64,000 nt of DNA, from NCBI GenBank assembly GCA_964526225.1, contig CAZGLL010000004.1:1-64000 (forward strand), given 5' to 3'. The stretch comes from DRYM01 sp964526225 (lineage in GTDB: Archaea; Thermoproteota; Thermoprotei_A; EX4484-217-1). Shown here in pieces: positions 53,770 to 62,425 of the stretch (within the stretch, counting starts at the first letter, position 1; each line of letters begins with the position of its first letter). Position numbers and translations under genes: made by a program. The notes under the pieces are model-generated. The model was given only the letters and a program-made list of their open reading frames with translations. It was not told where the DNA came from and did not search any database.

Positions 53770-54801
53770 ATGGTTAGGGTTTCAAAAGTAACCCTAGCTC
53801 ATGGTGCTGGCGGTAGGGAAACATCCGAAATAATAGAGAAGTTTTTCATAAAGAAATTCAATATTAAAAAAGTTTCTTCAGGATTCGGTTTAGATGAATT
53901 AGAAGATTCATCAACAATCCCCCTTCCCGACGGGAACTATTTAGCGGTAACTGTTGATAGCTATACTGTCAGCCCAATATTCTTCCCTGGAGGGAATATA
54001 GGCAAATTAGCTGCAACGGGGACCCTAAACGACCTAGCTGTTATGGGCGCTGAACCCATAGCAACAATGGACAGCATAGTTGTTGAAGAAGGATTTGAAA
54101 TGGAGCTTCTAGAGGAAATAGTGACTTCAATACGTGATGTTCTTGAAAAATACAATGTTGCGTTAATAGGCGGAGACTTTAAGGTAATGCCTAAAGGACA
54201 GCTTGACAAAATAGTAATAACAATGACAGGTATAGGAATAATACCTAAGAACAGGTTAATTTCAGACTACAATATCAAACCAGGCGACAAAATAGTAATA
54301 ACAGGAACTATAGGGGAACATGGAGCAGCAATTTTAGCCGCACAAACAGGAATAGGTGTTGAAGATTCAAGCCTTTTTAGCGATTGCACTCCAATAATTG
54401 AGGCTATGGAAATAGCATTTAAAATAGGAGGTATACGTGCAGCAAAAGATCCTACGAGAGGAGGATTAGCTATGGCCCTTAATGAATGGGCTAAAAAATC
54501 TAAGCTAACAATCGTTGTTAAAGAGGAAAACATACCGTTAAGAGAAAGCGTTAAAGCTTACTGCGAAATGCTAGGTGTTGATCCACTTACACTTGCATCT
54601 GAAGGCAGGGCGTTAATTGCTGTTTCACCGGAGAAAGCAGAGGAATTAGTGGATACGCTAAGAAGTAAGGGATATAAGGATGCCGCAGTAATAGGTGAAG
54701 CTAAGAAGGGTAGAGAAGGATATGTGCTCTTAGAAACGATAACTGGAGGGTTAAGAATAATCGAAACTCCCATTGGAGAAATAGTTCCAAGAATATGTTA
54801 G
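53770..54801 (+). CDS. hypE: hydrogenase maturation protein HypE
   Basis: 343 residues; carries and dehydrates the thiocarboxamide that becomes cyanide ligands of the active site. LAHGAGGRETSEII, IIEKFF, TVDSYTVSPIFFPGG and TRGGLAMALNE are family motifs. The protein ends PRIC, placing the carrier Cys as last residue. A strong ribosome site GGGGAAGGAGG lies about 9 nt before the ATG. Confidence 0.96.
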   Translation: MVRVSKVTLAHGAGGRETSEIIEKFFIKKFNIKKVSSGFGLDELEDSSTIPLPDGNYLAVTVDSYTVSPIFFPGGNIGKLAATGTLNDLAVMGAEPIATMDSIVVEEGFEMELLEEIVTSIRDVLEKYNVALIGGDFKVMPKGQLDKIVITMTGIGIIPKNRLISDYNIKPGDKIVITGTIGEHGAAILAAQTGIGVEDSSLFSDCTPIIEAMEIAFKIGGIRAAKDPTRGGLAMALNEWAKKSKLTIVVKEENIPLRESVKAYCEMLGVDPLTLASEGRALIAVSPEKAEELVDTLRSKGYKDAAVIGEAKKGREGYVLLETITGGLRIIETPIGEIVPRIC

Positions 54802-54812
54802 GGTTAAACATT

Positions 54813-55217
54813 ATGTCTAAAGAAAAAAGACTTTATAGGTCATCAGAAGACGAAATAATCTGCGGCTTATGCGGTGGCTTAGGAGAGTACTTTAACATTG
54901 ACCCGACAATTATAAGAATAGTTTTTGTACTCTTCTTCATAATAAATCCGGTTGCGGCAGTGCTTTTCTACATTTTAGCTTGCGCCATTATACCCAAGAA
55001 ACCTACTGAGCAAGCTGGTGAAGCAAGACCTATAACTAAGAAAACAACGCAACGTGAACAAGGATTAATAATTCTAGGGTTAATGCTGATACTGGTGGGA
55101 GTACTTGTTTTCCCGGAAGTAAAGCTTGTTTTGAGAAGTGTTTTGAGAGGATTAGTTATAGCAATAGGGTTGCTAATGATTCTTCTTGTTCTCTTCAGGA
55201 AAAGCTTTAAACCTTAA
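54813..55217 (+). CDS. PspC-domain membrane protein
   Basis: About 134 residues. RLYRSSEDEIICGLCGGLGEYFNIDPTIIRIVFV is the PspC signature, followed by a membrane helix and two further helices in the second half (LIILGLMLILVGVLVF, RGLVIAIGLLMILLVLF). PspC proteins take part in membrane stress responses. ATG 54813 starts with MSKEKRLY; an earlier ATG at 54795 overlaps hypE. Its presence inside the hyp group may be incidental. Confidence 0.82.
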   Translation: MSKEKRLYRSSEDEIICGLCGGLGEYFNIDPTIIRIVFVLFFIINPVAAVLFYILACAIIPKKPTEQAGEARPITKKTTQREQGLIILGLMLILVGVLVFPEVKLVLRSVLRGLVIAIGLLMILLVLFRKSFKP

Positions 55218-55431
55218 GTGCCTCTAAAACTTCTTTCCAAGCTTCAATAGTTTTTTCGGCTTCTTCACGACTCAGTTTAGAAATTATTGCTCCAGCATGA
55301 ACTATAACGTAATCTCCGGGCTTAACATCCGGTACAAGGAGTCTATCAACTTCTCTTTTAACTCCTCCAAAGTCTACTATTGCAGTCATATCTTTTACTT
55401 CAATAACGACACCAGGTATTCCTAAGCACAT
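55207..55431 (-). CDS. hypC: hydrogenase maturation chaperone HypC
   Basis: 74 residues starting MCLGIPGVVIEVK; Cys2 is the residue that holds the iron group with HypD. IVDFGGVKREVDRLLVP and GDYVIVHAGAIISKL complete the family pattern. I place the start at the Met immediately before CLG, since HypC needs Cys as residue 2; the upstream in-frame Met at 55440 would add three residues. Convergent with the PspC gene and divergent from hypF. Confidence 0.95.
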   Translation of the reverse strand: MCLGIPGVVIEVKDMTAIVDFGGVKREVDRLLVPDVKPGDYVIVHAGAIISKLSREEAEKTIEAWKEVLEALKV

Positions 55432-55479
55432 TTTCAACACTTCTTCTCAATCCTTTCTCGAATAAAATATTTAGGTTAT

Positions 55480-55501
55480 CTACGTAGTGCTCTATAGAGC
55501 A
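55480..55501. promoter_or_regulatory. palindromic site between hypC and hypF
   Basis: CTACGTAG (55480-55487) is directly followed by TGCTCTATAGAGCA (55488-55501), a 14-bp perfect palindrome. It sits in the divergent hypC/hypF gap near where the hypF transcript should begin. Half of the palindrome (CTATAGAGCA) recurs at 24040-24049. Likely an operator for a dimeric regulator. Confidence 0.5.
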
Positions 55502-55556
55502 TATGCAACTACCAACTTATATTAGCTTACTTCAGTGTCAGACAAGTGGAGTGCTT

Positions 55557-57896
55557 ATGGGAGAAGTTGTTGCTTTAAAACTTAGAGTTTCAGGAGTAGT
55601 TCAGGGAGTAGGGTTTAGGCCATTCGTATATAGGATAGCAGTTAAAAACGGAATTAAAGGGTACGTTAAAAACCTAGGAGGTAGTGAAGTAGAAATTCAT
55701 GTTGAAGGTTCCTTGTTAAACATATTGAACTTTATAAGAGATCTTACTGTAAAGAAGCCTCCTCCAGCCGAAATAGAAATGCTCGAGATAGAAGAGTCTA
55801 AACCCAAAGTTTTCAAAGAATTCTCTATTTTGAAAAGCGGTAAAAATCCTAAAATGTTCTCGATGATACCTCCAGATATAGGCATATGTGATGACTGCTT
55901 AAGTGAAATTCTAGATAAAAATTCTAGATGGTACATGTATCCATTTAATAGTTGTGCTTGGTGCGGCCCAAGATTCTCAATGTTAGAGAGTATACCTTAC
56001 GATAGAGAAAACACTTCAATGAGAGATTTCCCACTATGCGAAGAGTGCTTAAATGAATACAGAGACCCGGGGAACATTAGAAGATTCCATGCGCAGGGAA
56101 TAAGCTGTCCCAAATGTGGACCAAAGGTTTGGTTAGTTGATAATTCAGGAGAACTTGTTGAAACAGAGGATCCTATAAGAACCGCTGCTAAACTCGTAGA
56201 TGAGGGATACATTGTAGCAATAAAGGGTTTAGGAGGATTTCACATAGCTGCTCTAGCTACAGATGATGAAGTAGTTCTTACATTACGTGAGAGAAAAAGG
56301 AGACCACAGAAACCGTTCGCTCTCATGGCGTTAAATATTGACGTTATTAGGAAAATAGCTTATGTACCTAGGGAAGCAGAGGAGCTGCTACTTTCTCCTC
56401 AAAAACCAATAGTTCTCTTACCTAAGAAGGAATACACTCCGGTTTCCAAATATGTAGCTCCAGGACTAAGTACAGTAGGTGTTATGCTACCATATACTGG
56501 CTTACACTACATTCTACTAATGAACACTAAAGACAAGTACTTAATAATGACAAGCGGTAATCCTAAAGGAAAACCTATGTGCATAACTAATAAGTGCGCT
56601 CTAAATAGGCTTTCAAAATATGTTGACTACATTCTACTACATAATAGGAGAATAATTAACAGAGTTGACGATAGTGTTGTGAGATTAACACTAGGTAAAC
56701 CCATGTTTCTAAGAAGAAGTAGAGGTTATGCTCCTAAATGGTTCACATTACCTATTGAAGCCAAAAACCCCATAGTTGCCTTTGGAGCAGAATTAGCAAC
56801 TGCAGGAGCCATTTTCATTAAAAACAGGGCTATACTGACCCAATACATAGGCGATGTCGACGATTACGAAACATTAGAGTTCATGGATGAAGCGTTGAAG
56901 TTCCTATGTAGAACCTATAGAATTAACCTTAGCGAAGCGGTTTACGTTTCCGATCTCCACCCATACTATGCTACAACAAGACTTGCTGAAGAATATGCTG
57001 ACAAGTACAATTCAGTACATTTAAGAGTACAGCATCACCATGCACATATAGTCTCAGTAATGGCTGAAAACTACATGAAACCTGATGAGGAAGTAGTCGG
57101 TATAGCCATTGATGGTGTAGGTTACGGAATAGATGGTAAAATATGGGGTGGAGAGATCATTATTGCATCATATAGGGGATTCAGAAGGTTTGGACACTTA
57201 AAATATCAGCTCATGCCAGGTGGGGATTTAGCTACAAAATACCCTCTAAGAATGCTTATCGGAATACTTTACTCCATATTTGATGAAGAAGAAATACTTA
57301 GATTCCTTAACAAAACAAACTTAATCGATAAATTAAAGTATGGTGCAAGAGAACTGAGAGCAATAATGTATCAGTTAAAGTCCAGAACAGCTCCTGAAAC
57401 GTCAAGTACAGGTAGGTTTTTAGATGCAGTAGCTGCTCTTTTAGGAATATGTTTTGAAAGGACATATGAAGGAGAACCTGCAATGAAGCTAGAGGCTTAT
57501 GCTAAGAAGCCTGAAGGAAATGGTGAATTAGAGGCTAAAGTTGTGTATGAGAAAGGTGAGTACGTTATTGACACTTCAGATTTAATGTTAAAAGTAATAG
57601 AGAAATTAGAGGATGGTGTTGAAAGAAAAACATTGGCTTATCAAGCACAGTACGCATTAGGTAAAGCACTAGGTAAAGTCGCTGTAGAAGCGATAAGAGC
57701 GTATGATGTGAAGCCATTAATATTAGTGAGCGGTGGAGCAGCAGTAAATGATATAATACTTAAGGCAATAACAAATGTTGCTAAAGAAAATGATGTAGAA
57801 GTTTATGTCAATAGAAAAGTTCCTCCCGGAGATGGAGGAATAGCTTTAGGGCAAGTAGCTATAGCAGCCTATAGTTTTACTTATGAAGAATCTTAG
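55557..57896 (+). CDS. hypF: carbamoyltransferase HypF
   Basis: About 779 residues; makes the thiocarbamate on HypE from carbamoyl phosphate. Order: acylphosphatase (SGVVQGVGFRPFVYRIA), four Cys pairs of the zinc fingers (CDDCLSE, CAWCGPRF, CEECLNEY, CPKCGP), YrdC-like domain, and Kae1-like domain with VQHHHAHIVSV and GGAAVNDIIL. ATG 55557 begins the acylphosphatase directly; the upstream Met at 55503 lies at the palindrome and is less likely. HypA and HypB are not in the window. Confidence 0.95.
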   Translation: MGEVVALKLRVSGVVQGVGFRPFVYRIAVKNGIKGYVKNLGGSEVEIHVEGSLLNILNFIRDLTVKKPPPAEIEMLEIEESKPKVFKEFSILKSGKNPKMFSMIPPDIGICDDCLSEILDKNSRWYMYPFNSCAWCGPRFSMLESIPYDRENTSMRDFPLCEECLNEYRDPGNIRRFHAQGISCPKCGPKVWLVDNSGELVETEDPIRTAAKLVDEGYIVAIKGLGGFHIAALATDDEVVLTLRERKRRPQKPFALMALNIDVIRKIAYVPREAEELLLSPQKPIVLLPKKEYTPVSKYVAPGLSTVGVMLPYTGLHYILLMNTKDKYLIMTSGNPKGKPMCITNKCALNRLSKYVDYILLHNRRIINRVDDSVVRLTLGKPMFLRRSRGYAPKWFTLPIEAKNPIVAFGAELATAGAIFIKNRAILTQYIGDVDDYETLEFMDEALKFLCRTYRINLSEAVYVSDLHPYYATTRLAEEYADKYNSVHLRVQHHHAHIVSVMAENYMKPDEEVVGIAIDGVGYGIDGKIWGGEIIIASYRGFRRFGHLKYQLMPGGDLATKYPLRMLIGILYSIFDEEEILRFLNKTNLIDKLKYGARELRAIMYQLKSRTAPETSSTGRFLDAVAALLGICFERTYEGEPAMKLEAYAKKPEGNGELEAKVVYEKGEYVIDTSDLMLKVIEKLEDGVERKTLAYQAQYALGKALGKVAVEAIRAYDVKPLILVSGGAAVNDIILKAITNVAKENDVEVYVNRKVPPGDGGIALGQVAIAAYSFTYEES

Positions 57897-57947
57897 GTTC
57901 AAGTTTAAATTTTAAAGCATACTATAGAAAAGTTGGGGTTAGAAACA

Positions 57948-58316
57948 ATGGTCACAATAAAGTTTTCTACGAGAGCAGCAAACGATCCCGCATACATTAT
58001 AACAGTAGGTATTTCAAGACCTCTCAAAGACGCATTTGCCGGGCTAGATAAATCCAAAATAAACAAGATCGGTAGAAAGCTTACAAAACTACTTTCATAC
58101 AAGGTAGCTACCGCTTTAATTAAAAACGGTTATGAACTACCATTACCCGAAGACTACCTACTCAAAATTAGAGGAGAAGTATCATTTGATGTTAAAGAGG
58201 AAGGTGAAGAATTCGCTATCGAAGTTAAAAACGTTAAACTTGTAATAGACATTTTCAAAAAGGAAAAATCAGTTAAGTATGGGGAATCTGTTGCTGAAGC
58301 TGCTGAAGAAGGCTAG
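57948..58316 (+). CDS. protein of unknown function
   Basis: 122 residues from ATG 57948. TIKFSTRAANDPAYIITVGISRPLKDAF opens a beta-rich N-terminus; KIGRKLTKLLSYKVATALIKNGY is a basic helix. The tail is acidic (AEAAEEG). No family recognised. It lies 51 bp after hypF and 13 bp before the next unknown gene, so it may be in the hyp operon or paired with that gene. Confidence 0.6.
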   Translation: MVTIKFSTRAANDPAYIITVGISRPLKDAFAGLDKSKINKIGRKLTKLLSYKVATALIKNGYELPLPEDYLLKIRGEVSFDVKEEGEEFAIEVKNVKLVIDIFKKEKSVKYGESVAEAAEEG

Positions 58317-58329
58317 GTAGTGAGAGATA

Positions 58330-59523
58330 ATGGTTCTAACTATAGACAACGAGTTTAGAGTTGTTTTTGATAAGAAATTTTATAATGAAGAACATTCGTT
58401 ATGGGCTAAATTTGAAGATGGAAGAGTAATGGATGCTTCAGATGCAGCTAAAAGAGCATCAACTATAAGTGGACAGCTAGTTTCCATAAGACCAGCAGAT
58501 AAAGAGAAACGTAGATTCTTTTTCTATAAGAAAAACGAGAAGGTAGGTGAACTATACTTCGGTACTTCCGAGGAAAGCCTTGCTTACTTAACGTCAACGG
58601 ACCCTTCACTCTTTCTTGCCTTTCTAGAGAAGATCCTAAAAGCCATCTCAGCTAGTGGAATGTATCCAGTAGTCTTAGAGTCAATAGGTGAACTTAAGAA
58701 ACCTAAAGAGTTAACTATTGGCGTACTTAACCACGAATATCTTTCATCAATTATGAAAGCTATAAATGGAGAATTTAGGAAGGTAGCTTTCATAGAGAAA
58801 ATACCTGAAACACTCTTAGAAGAGTTAAGTCGGAAACATAGTAAATATGGTACTTTAGTTGTAACCTCAGTTAATGGTAAACGTAATGTAGAAAAGCCTA
58901 CATATGAGCCTCCAGAACATGACATTCCACTTTACCCTGAACTTTGCCCTATAGGTTTCACAATAGGTTTCACGCCTAATTTAAGTGAATGGCTTACAAT
59001 ACATTATGATCCCGTAGGGGTTTATAGTGTAGGGTACTATGCAATAAATGGCAAATACGATTTCGTAAGAAAATGGGAATTGTTCTTTATGGAGAAAAAT
59101 GACTTAGGAGAATTCAGGCTGACAAAAATTAATGGTGAATTTAAGGTAAAGGAATGGATGCATGTTTTAATGAAGGACACTGTAAAGAATGGTGATGAAT
59201 TAAGAAGTATCGTTGCCAAAAGCTTCAATACAAGAGATGAAAGTGTTCTTGCAACATTCTACATTGTTCCAATAAAACGGGTTAAAAAGGAACTTACCGA
59301 ATGCGAAATTTATGTTTACAGTAAATACTGGCCCTCACCTAAGCTCGTAAGACTATACATGAAGACTTGTTTAGGAGAGCCTAACGCTAGTTTATTCTGG
59401 ATAAAACATGTTAATCTAACACCCTCGATGAAATGGTCTAAGGTATGGATGCACTGGGCTAAGCCGACGAAAATATCCATTATTACAGCTTGTGTTCTAA
59501 GCATTTTAAAAGAAGCTAGATGA
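58330..59523 (+). CDS. protein of unknown function, 397 residues
   Basis: A soluble protein without membrane segments. It begins VLTIDNEFRVVFDKKFYNEEHSL and has a middle PPEHDIPLYPELCPIGFTIG and a C-terminal FWIKHVNLTPSMKWSKVWMHW. Tryptophan-rich near the end. I recognise no domain or catalytic motif. Convergent with the radical SAM gene, overlapping it by 8 bp. It is probably co-transcribed with the gene at 57948. Confidence 0.6.
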   Translation: MVLTIDNEFRVVFDKKFYNEEHSLWAKFEDGRVMDASDAAKRASTISGQLVSIRPADKEKRRFFFYKKNEKVGELYFGTSEESLAYLTSTDPSLFLAFLEKILKAISASGMYPVVLESIGELKKPKELTIGVLNHEYLSSIMKAINGEFRKVAFIEKIPETLLEELSRKHSKYGTLVVTSVNGKRNVEKPTYEPPEHDIPLYPELCPIGFTIGFTPNLSEWLTIHYDPVGVYSVGYYAINGKYDFVRKWELFFMEKNDLGEFRLTKINGEFKVKEWMHVLMKDTVKNGDELRSIVAKSFNTRDESVLATFYIVPIKRVKKELTECEIYVYSKYWPSPKLVRLYMKTCLGEPNASLFWIKHVNLTPSMKWSKVWMHWAKPTKISIITACVLSILKEAR

Positions 59524-60583
59524 TGAAACCTAAACCCTTGTTTGGAACATACTTGCCCACAATATTTATTTTAAATCCACAATAGGGGCACTTATTGTCC
59601 TTAGTAAGCTTGTAATAAATTACCCTATAACCTGACCTAGCAATTAGCGGTTTACCGCACTTCGGACAATAGGTTGTTTCATACCTTGGATCACCTATAT
59701 TCCCCACATAAACATACTTTATACCGTACTTCTTAGCCTTCTCATATATTTCAAAGAGGGTCTTTAAAGAAGTTGGAGGCTCATGATATTTCCATGATGG
59801 ATAATATCTGTTAATATGTAAGGGAACATCGTAACCTAAAATTTCAACATGTTTCTCTAAAACCCACTCATAGCATTCATTATAATCATTGGCGCCGGTA
59901 ACAACTAGAAATACCATTTCAACATGTATGCCTAAATCTAAAGCTACTTTAGCGTTTCTAAAAATCACCATCGGATCTAATGCACCAATAAATTTCTTGT
60001 ACGTTTCTCTGCATCCTTTAATATCGAAATTTAATCCATCAAGCCCTGCTTCTTTAAGTTCCTTTAAAGCTTCTAATGTCATGTATCCATTGCTTACAAT
60101 AGTATTGTATAAACCATGCTTCTTGGCTTCTCTAAATGCATCTACAAGATATTCTAAATGTATTGTCGGTTCATTGAAGCTAGCACATAATCCTTCATCA
60201 CCGTTTCTAACGGCTTTTTTAACAAGTTTTTCCGGAGGAACATAGTACTGTTCGTTTACTGATAGAGTATTAAAGCTTAGTGAAAAATTCTGGCACCAAG
60301 GACAATGGAAATTGCAACTCCAACCTGAAAAAGTAAGAGCAGTACTATTAGGCCAGAAGTGGAAAAGCGGTTTAATCTCTATAGGCCTACTTTCTACAGC
60401 ACTTAGTACACCATATCCTATATTGTAAAGTTCGCCATCAATGTTCATTCTATTTCCGCAATATCCCCTCTCGCCTGTTCCTATAAGGCATCTTCTTTCA
60501 CAAACGTTACATAAAACATAGTTCCTACTAACTTTAAAATATAACCTTGCTTTAACTAGACTACGTTTTTTGCTAACAATCAT
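59516..60583 (-). CDS. AmmeMemoRadiSam-type radical SAM enzyme (PflA-like, COG1180)
   Basis: 355 residues. An N-terminal Cys set, CNVCERRCLIGTGERGYCG, precedes the SAM cluster CNFHCPWCQNF, followed by GLCASFNEPTIHLEYL. The C-terminal tail holds two pairs, CPKCGKP and CPYCGFK, like a rubredoxin-type zinc site. The family sits with AMMECR1 and Memo genes in many archaea; here they are not adjacent. The overlapping small gene (60580-60969) is read just before it. Confidence 0.85.
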   Translation of the reverse strand: MIVSKKRSLVKARLYFKVSRNYVLCNVCERRCLIGTGERGYCGNRMNIDGELYNIGYGVLSAVESRPIEIKPLFHFWPNSTALTFSGWSCNFHCPWCQNFSLSFNTLSVNEQYYVPPEKLVKKAVRNGDEGLCASFNEPTIHLEYLVDAFREAKKHGLYNTIVSNGYMTLEALKELKEAGLDGLNFDIKGCRETYKKFIGALDPMVIFRNAKVALDLGIHVEMVFLVVTGANDYNECYEWVLEKHVEILGYDVPLHINRYYPSWKYHEPPTSLKTLFEIYEKAKKYGIKYVYVGNIGDPRYETTYCPKCGKPLIARSGYRVIYYKLTKDNKCPYCGFKINIVGKYVPNKGLGFII

Positions 60584-60969
60584 TTTCTCAGTCTTCTAAG
60601 CATCTCTAACGCTTCTTTTTCATACTCTACTTGTTCCTCACCTATCTCTATAAATTTAAGTGGTTCCTCAACTATTCTAAAGTACCTTACAGGAATTCCC
60701 TTATCCTTAGCGAACAATATCTCCTTTAAAACACCATCACTTACTTCGCCGAAAACCCATAGTTCATCACATCTAATTATAAGTTCAAAATTAGCTTCCC
60801 TAACCTTATCTCTTTCAACGGTATCAAGTAGAAAATAATCGTAACATAGAAATGGGTTTAGCGGAACATTTCCTTGATCAAATACGAACTTAGCAACATG
60901 CCCCTTAAGATAATATCTTCTCTTAGACATAGCTGTAAATATAAGCTTCTTACCCATACCGAATGGCAC
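60580..60969 (-). CDS. DUF4406/DUF7768-like (nucleoside deoxyribosyltransferase fold) protein
   Basis: 129 residues. RCDELWVFGEVSDGVLKEILFAKDKGIPVRYF is a Rossmann-like stretch typical of the deoxyribosyltransferase-like DUF4406 group. The start could be MGKKLIFTAMSKRRY (60957). The stop overlaps the start of the radical SAM gene by 4 bp, so the two are translated together. Substrate unknown. Confidence 0.6.
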   Translation of the reverse strand: MPFGMGKKLIFTAMSKRRYYLKGHVAKFVFDQGNVPLNPFLCYDYFLLDTVERDKVREANFELIIRCDELWVFGEVSDGVLKEILFAKDKGIPVRYFRIVEEPLKFIEIGEEQVEYEKEALEMLRRLRK

Positions 60970-61412
60970 CTTCGCTTATAAATTTCAGGATTTCATTTAA
61001 AAATTTAAACCCTAACAGCAAATGAGTGGATCAAAGTAGAATTTAATGATCAGAGTCTTAAGCATTATACATAGAATGAAGGAAGAAGAAACAACAATTC
61101 TACAAATAAACCATAATACTTTCATCAATAAATAAGCAAAACTATATTGGGCCAGCTGTTTTCTGGGTCTCAGGAAAGGCGATAACAAAGTTCTTCTAAT
61201 AAAGCTGAGTACCAAAGAGATGGCGTATTTAACTAAGTATTTAGATGTTGCGTTAAATGAAGCCTTTAGAAGGGAACAAGAGCTTATTGCAAAATCTTCT
61301 GGAAGGGAAAGCAATTGATTTTAAATATTTTTAATGATGCTACGACATATTTAATAAATTTTTTCCGATGAAGTGATGTGGAGGAAATGCTTAAATATAC
61401 AGTGTAACATAT
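60970..61412. other. 443-bp gap with orphan coding tail and argX promoter
   Basis: No complete gene is visible. On the + strand a frame without a convincing start ends at TGA 61316-61318; its tail reads LLIKLSTKEMAYLTKYLDV then ALNEAFRREQELIAKSSGRESN. It looks protein-like and may be a gene remnant. AT-rich DNA fills the rest, ending in the argX TATA-like box (61390-61399). Confidence 0.4.
61390..61399 (+). promoter_or_regulatory. TATA-like box for argX
   Basis: cttaaatata is centred about 22 nt before the ATG at 61416, which predicts a leaderless mRNA beginning at or next to that ATG. Confidence 0.45.
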
Positions 61413-61415
61413 TTG

Positions 61416-62414
61416 ATGTGCGGTGCTTGGAGATGTATCTTCCAAGTCGTTGAAACAACGATTTCTAAGGAGAAAAGCTCTACTGTAATCTCCCCTACAA
61501 ATGCCACTAGTAAAGACACTAAATCTCTTAGAAGTCATTTCGATATCGTTCTTAGTGATTCTGCAACGATAATTTTAGCGTATGATATCATCAGACTTGA
61601 AGAGAAACTTATAGTTGAAGAATTTAGGAAAAGAGGTATTGAACCGAAATTACTTAACGTTACAGCTTATCCTCTACACTTCAGTAACGGTTTTCTAAGA
61701 AAAGCAAACATAGCTTTAATAAGACCTATAAGTATGTATCGCGCCTTCTATACAGCAGTTGTTTTAGAAACGAACGGTGTACACACGATAAACAATAGCG
61801 AAACAATTCTAACATGTGGAGACAAAATTCTAGCGTACAAAAAACTTCTCGAAAACAAGTTACCAATACCTGAAACAGTTGTTGCTTTCACAACGGATTC
61901 AGCATTGCAAGCGTACAACATAATAGGCTTCCCCGTAATAGACAAACCACCTATCGGAAGTTGGGGTAGGCTCGTATCGCTTATCGAAAGCAGTAAGGAA
62001 GGCATTTTAGTTGCTGAACATAGAGAAAACCTACCTTCAACACAGCTAAAAATTCATGTTGTTCAAGAATATGTTCCGACATCAAACATGGACATTAGAT
62101 GTTTAGTTGTAGGGGACCAAGTTCTAGGGTGTATTAAGAGAAAAGCTACGTCAGGGGATTGGAGAAGCAATGTTGCAAGAGGAGGTAAAGTAGAAGCACT
62201 GAAACTAAATGAGGAGCTAATGGAGCTCTCACTTAAAGCGGCTAAGGCAGTAAGAGCTGAAGTATTATCGGTAGATATTTTGGTTCATCCTGAAAAAGGA
62301 TATTTAGTTAATGAAGTAAATGGTGTTCCTGAATTTAAAGGTTTCATGAAAGCAACCGGAATAAATGTTCCAGAAAAAATAGTTGAATATGTTGTTTCCA
62401 AAGTTAAAAGGTAG
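61416..62414 (+). CDS. argX: LysW-amino acid ligase, ArgX/LysX (RimK-like ATP-grasp)
   Basis: Attaches glutamate (ArgX) or aminoadipate (LysX) to the carrier protein LysW. About 332 residues. The ATP-grasp core begins at ILAYDIIRLEEKLIVEEF; RCLVVGDQVLGCIKR, NVARGGKVEAL and YLVNEVNGVPEFKGFMKA carry ATP and metal residues. The EFKGF tail and argF next door favour glutamate, but I cannot exclude aminoadipate. About 50 residues before the core are not typical of the family; there is no in-frame start codon between them and the core. Two hairpins lie in this stretch of DNA. Confidence 0.78.
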   Translation: MCGAWRCIFQVVETTISKEKSSTVISPTNATSKDTKSLRSHFDIVLSDSATIILAYDIIRLEEKLIVEEFRKRGIEPKLLNVTAYPLHFSNGFLRKANIALIRPISMYRAFYTAVVLETNGVHTINNSETILTCGDKILAYKKLLENKLPIPETVVAFTTDSALQAYNIIGFPVIDKPPIGSWGRLVSLIESSKEGILVAEHRENLPSTQLKIHVVQEYVPTSNMDIRCLVVGDQVLGCIKRKATSGDWRSNVARGGKVEALKLNEELMELSLKAAKAVRAEVLSVDILVHPEKGYLVNEVNGVPEFKGFMKATGINVPEKIVEYVVSKVKR

Positions 62415-62425
62415 GTGCATGAGTG

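Noticed and set aside
55503..55556. Upstream HypF start with MQLPTYISLL leader
   Set aside because: The family begins at the acylphosphatase motif, reached from ATG 55557; the upstream Met coincides with a palindromic regulatory-like site.
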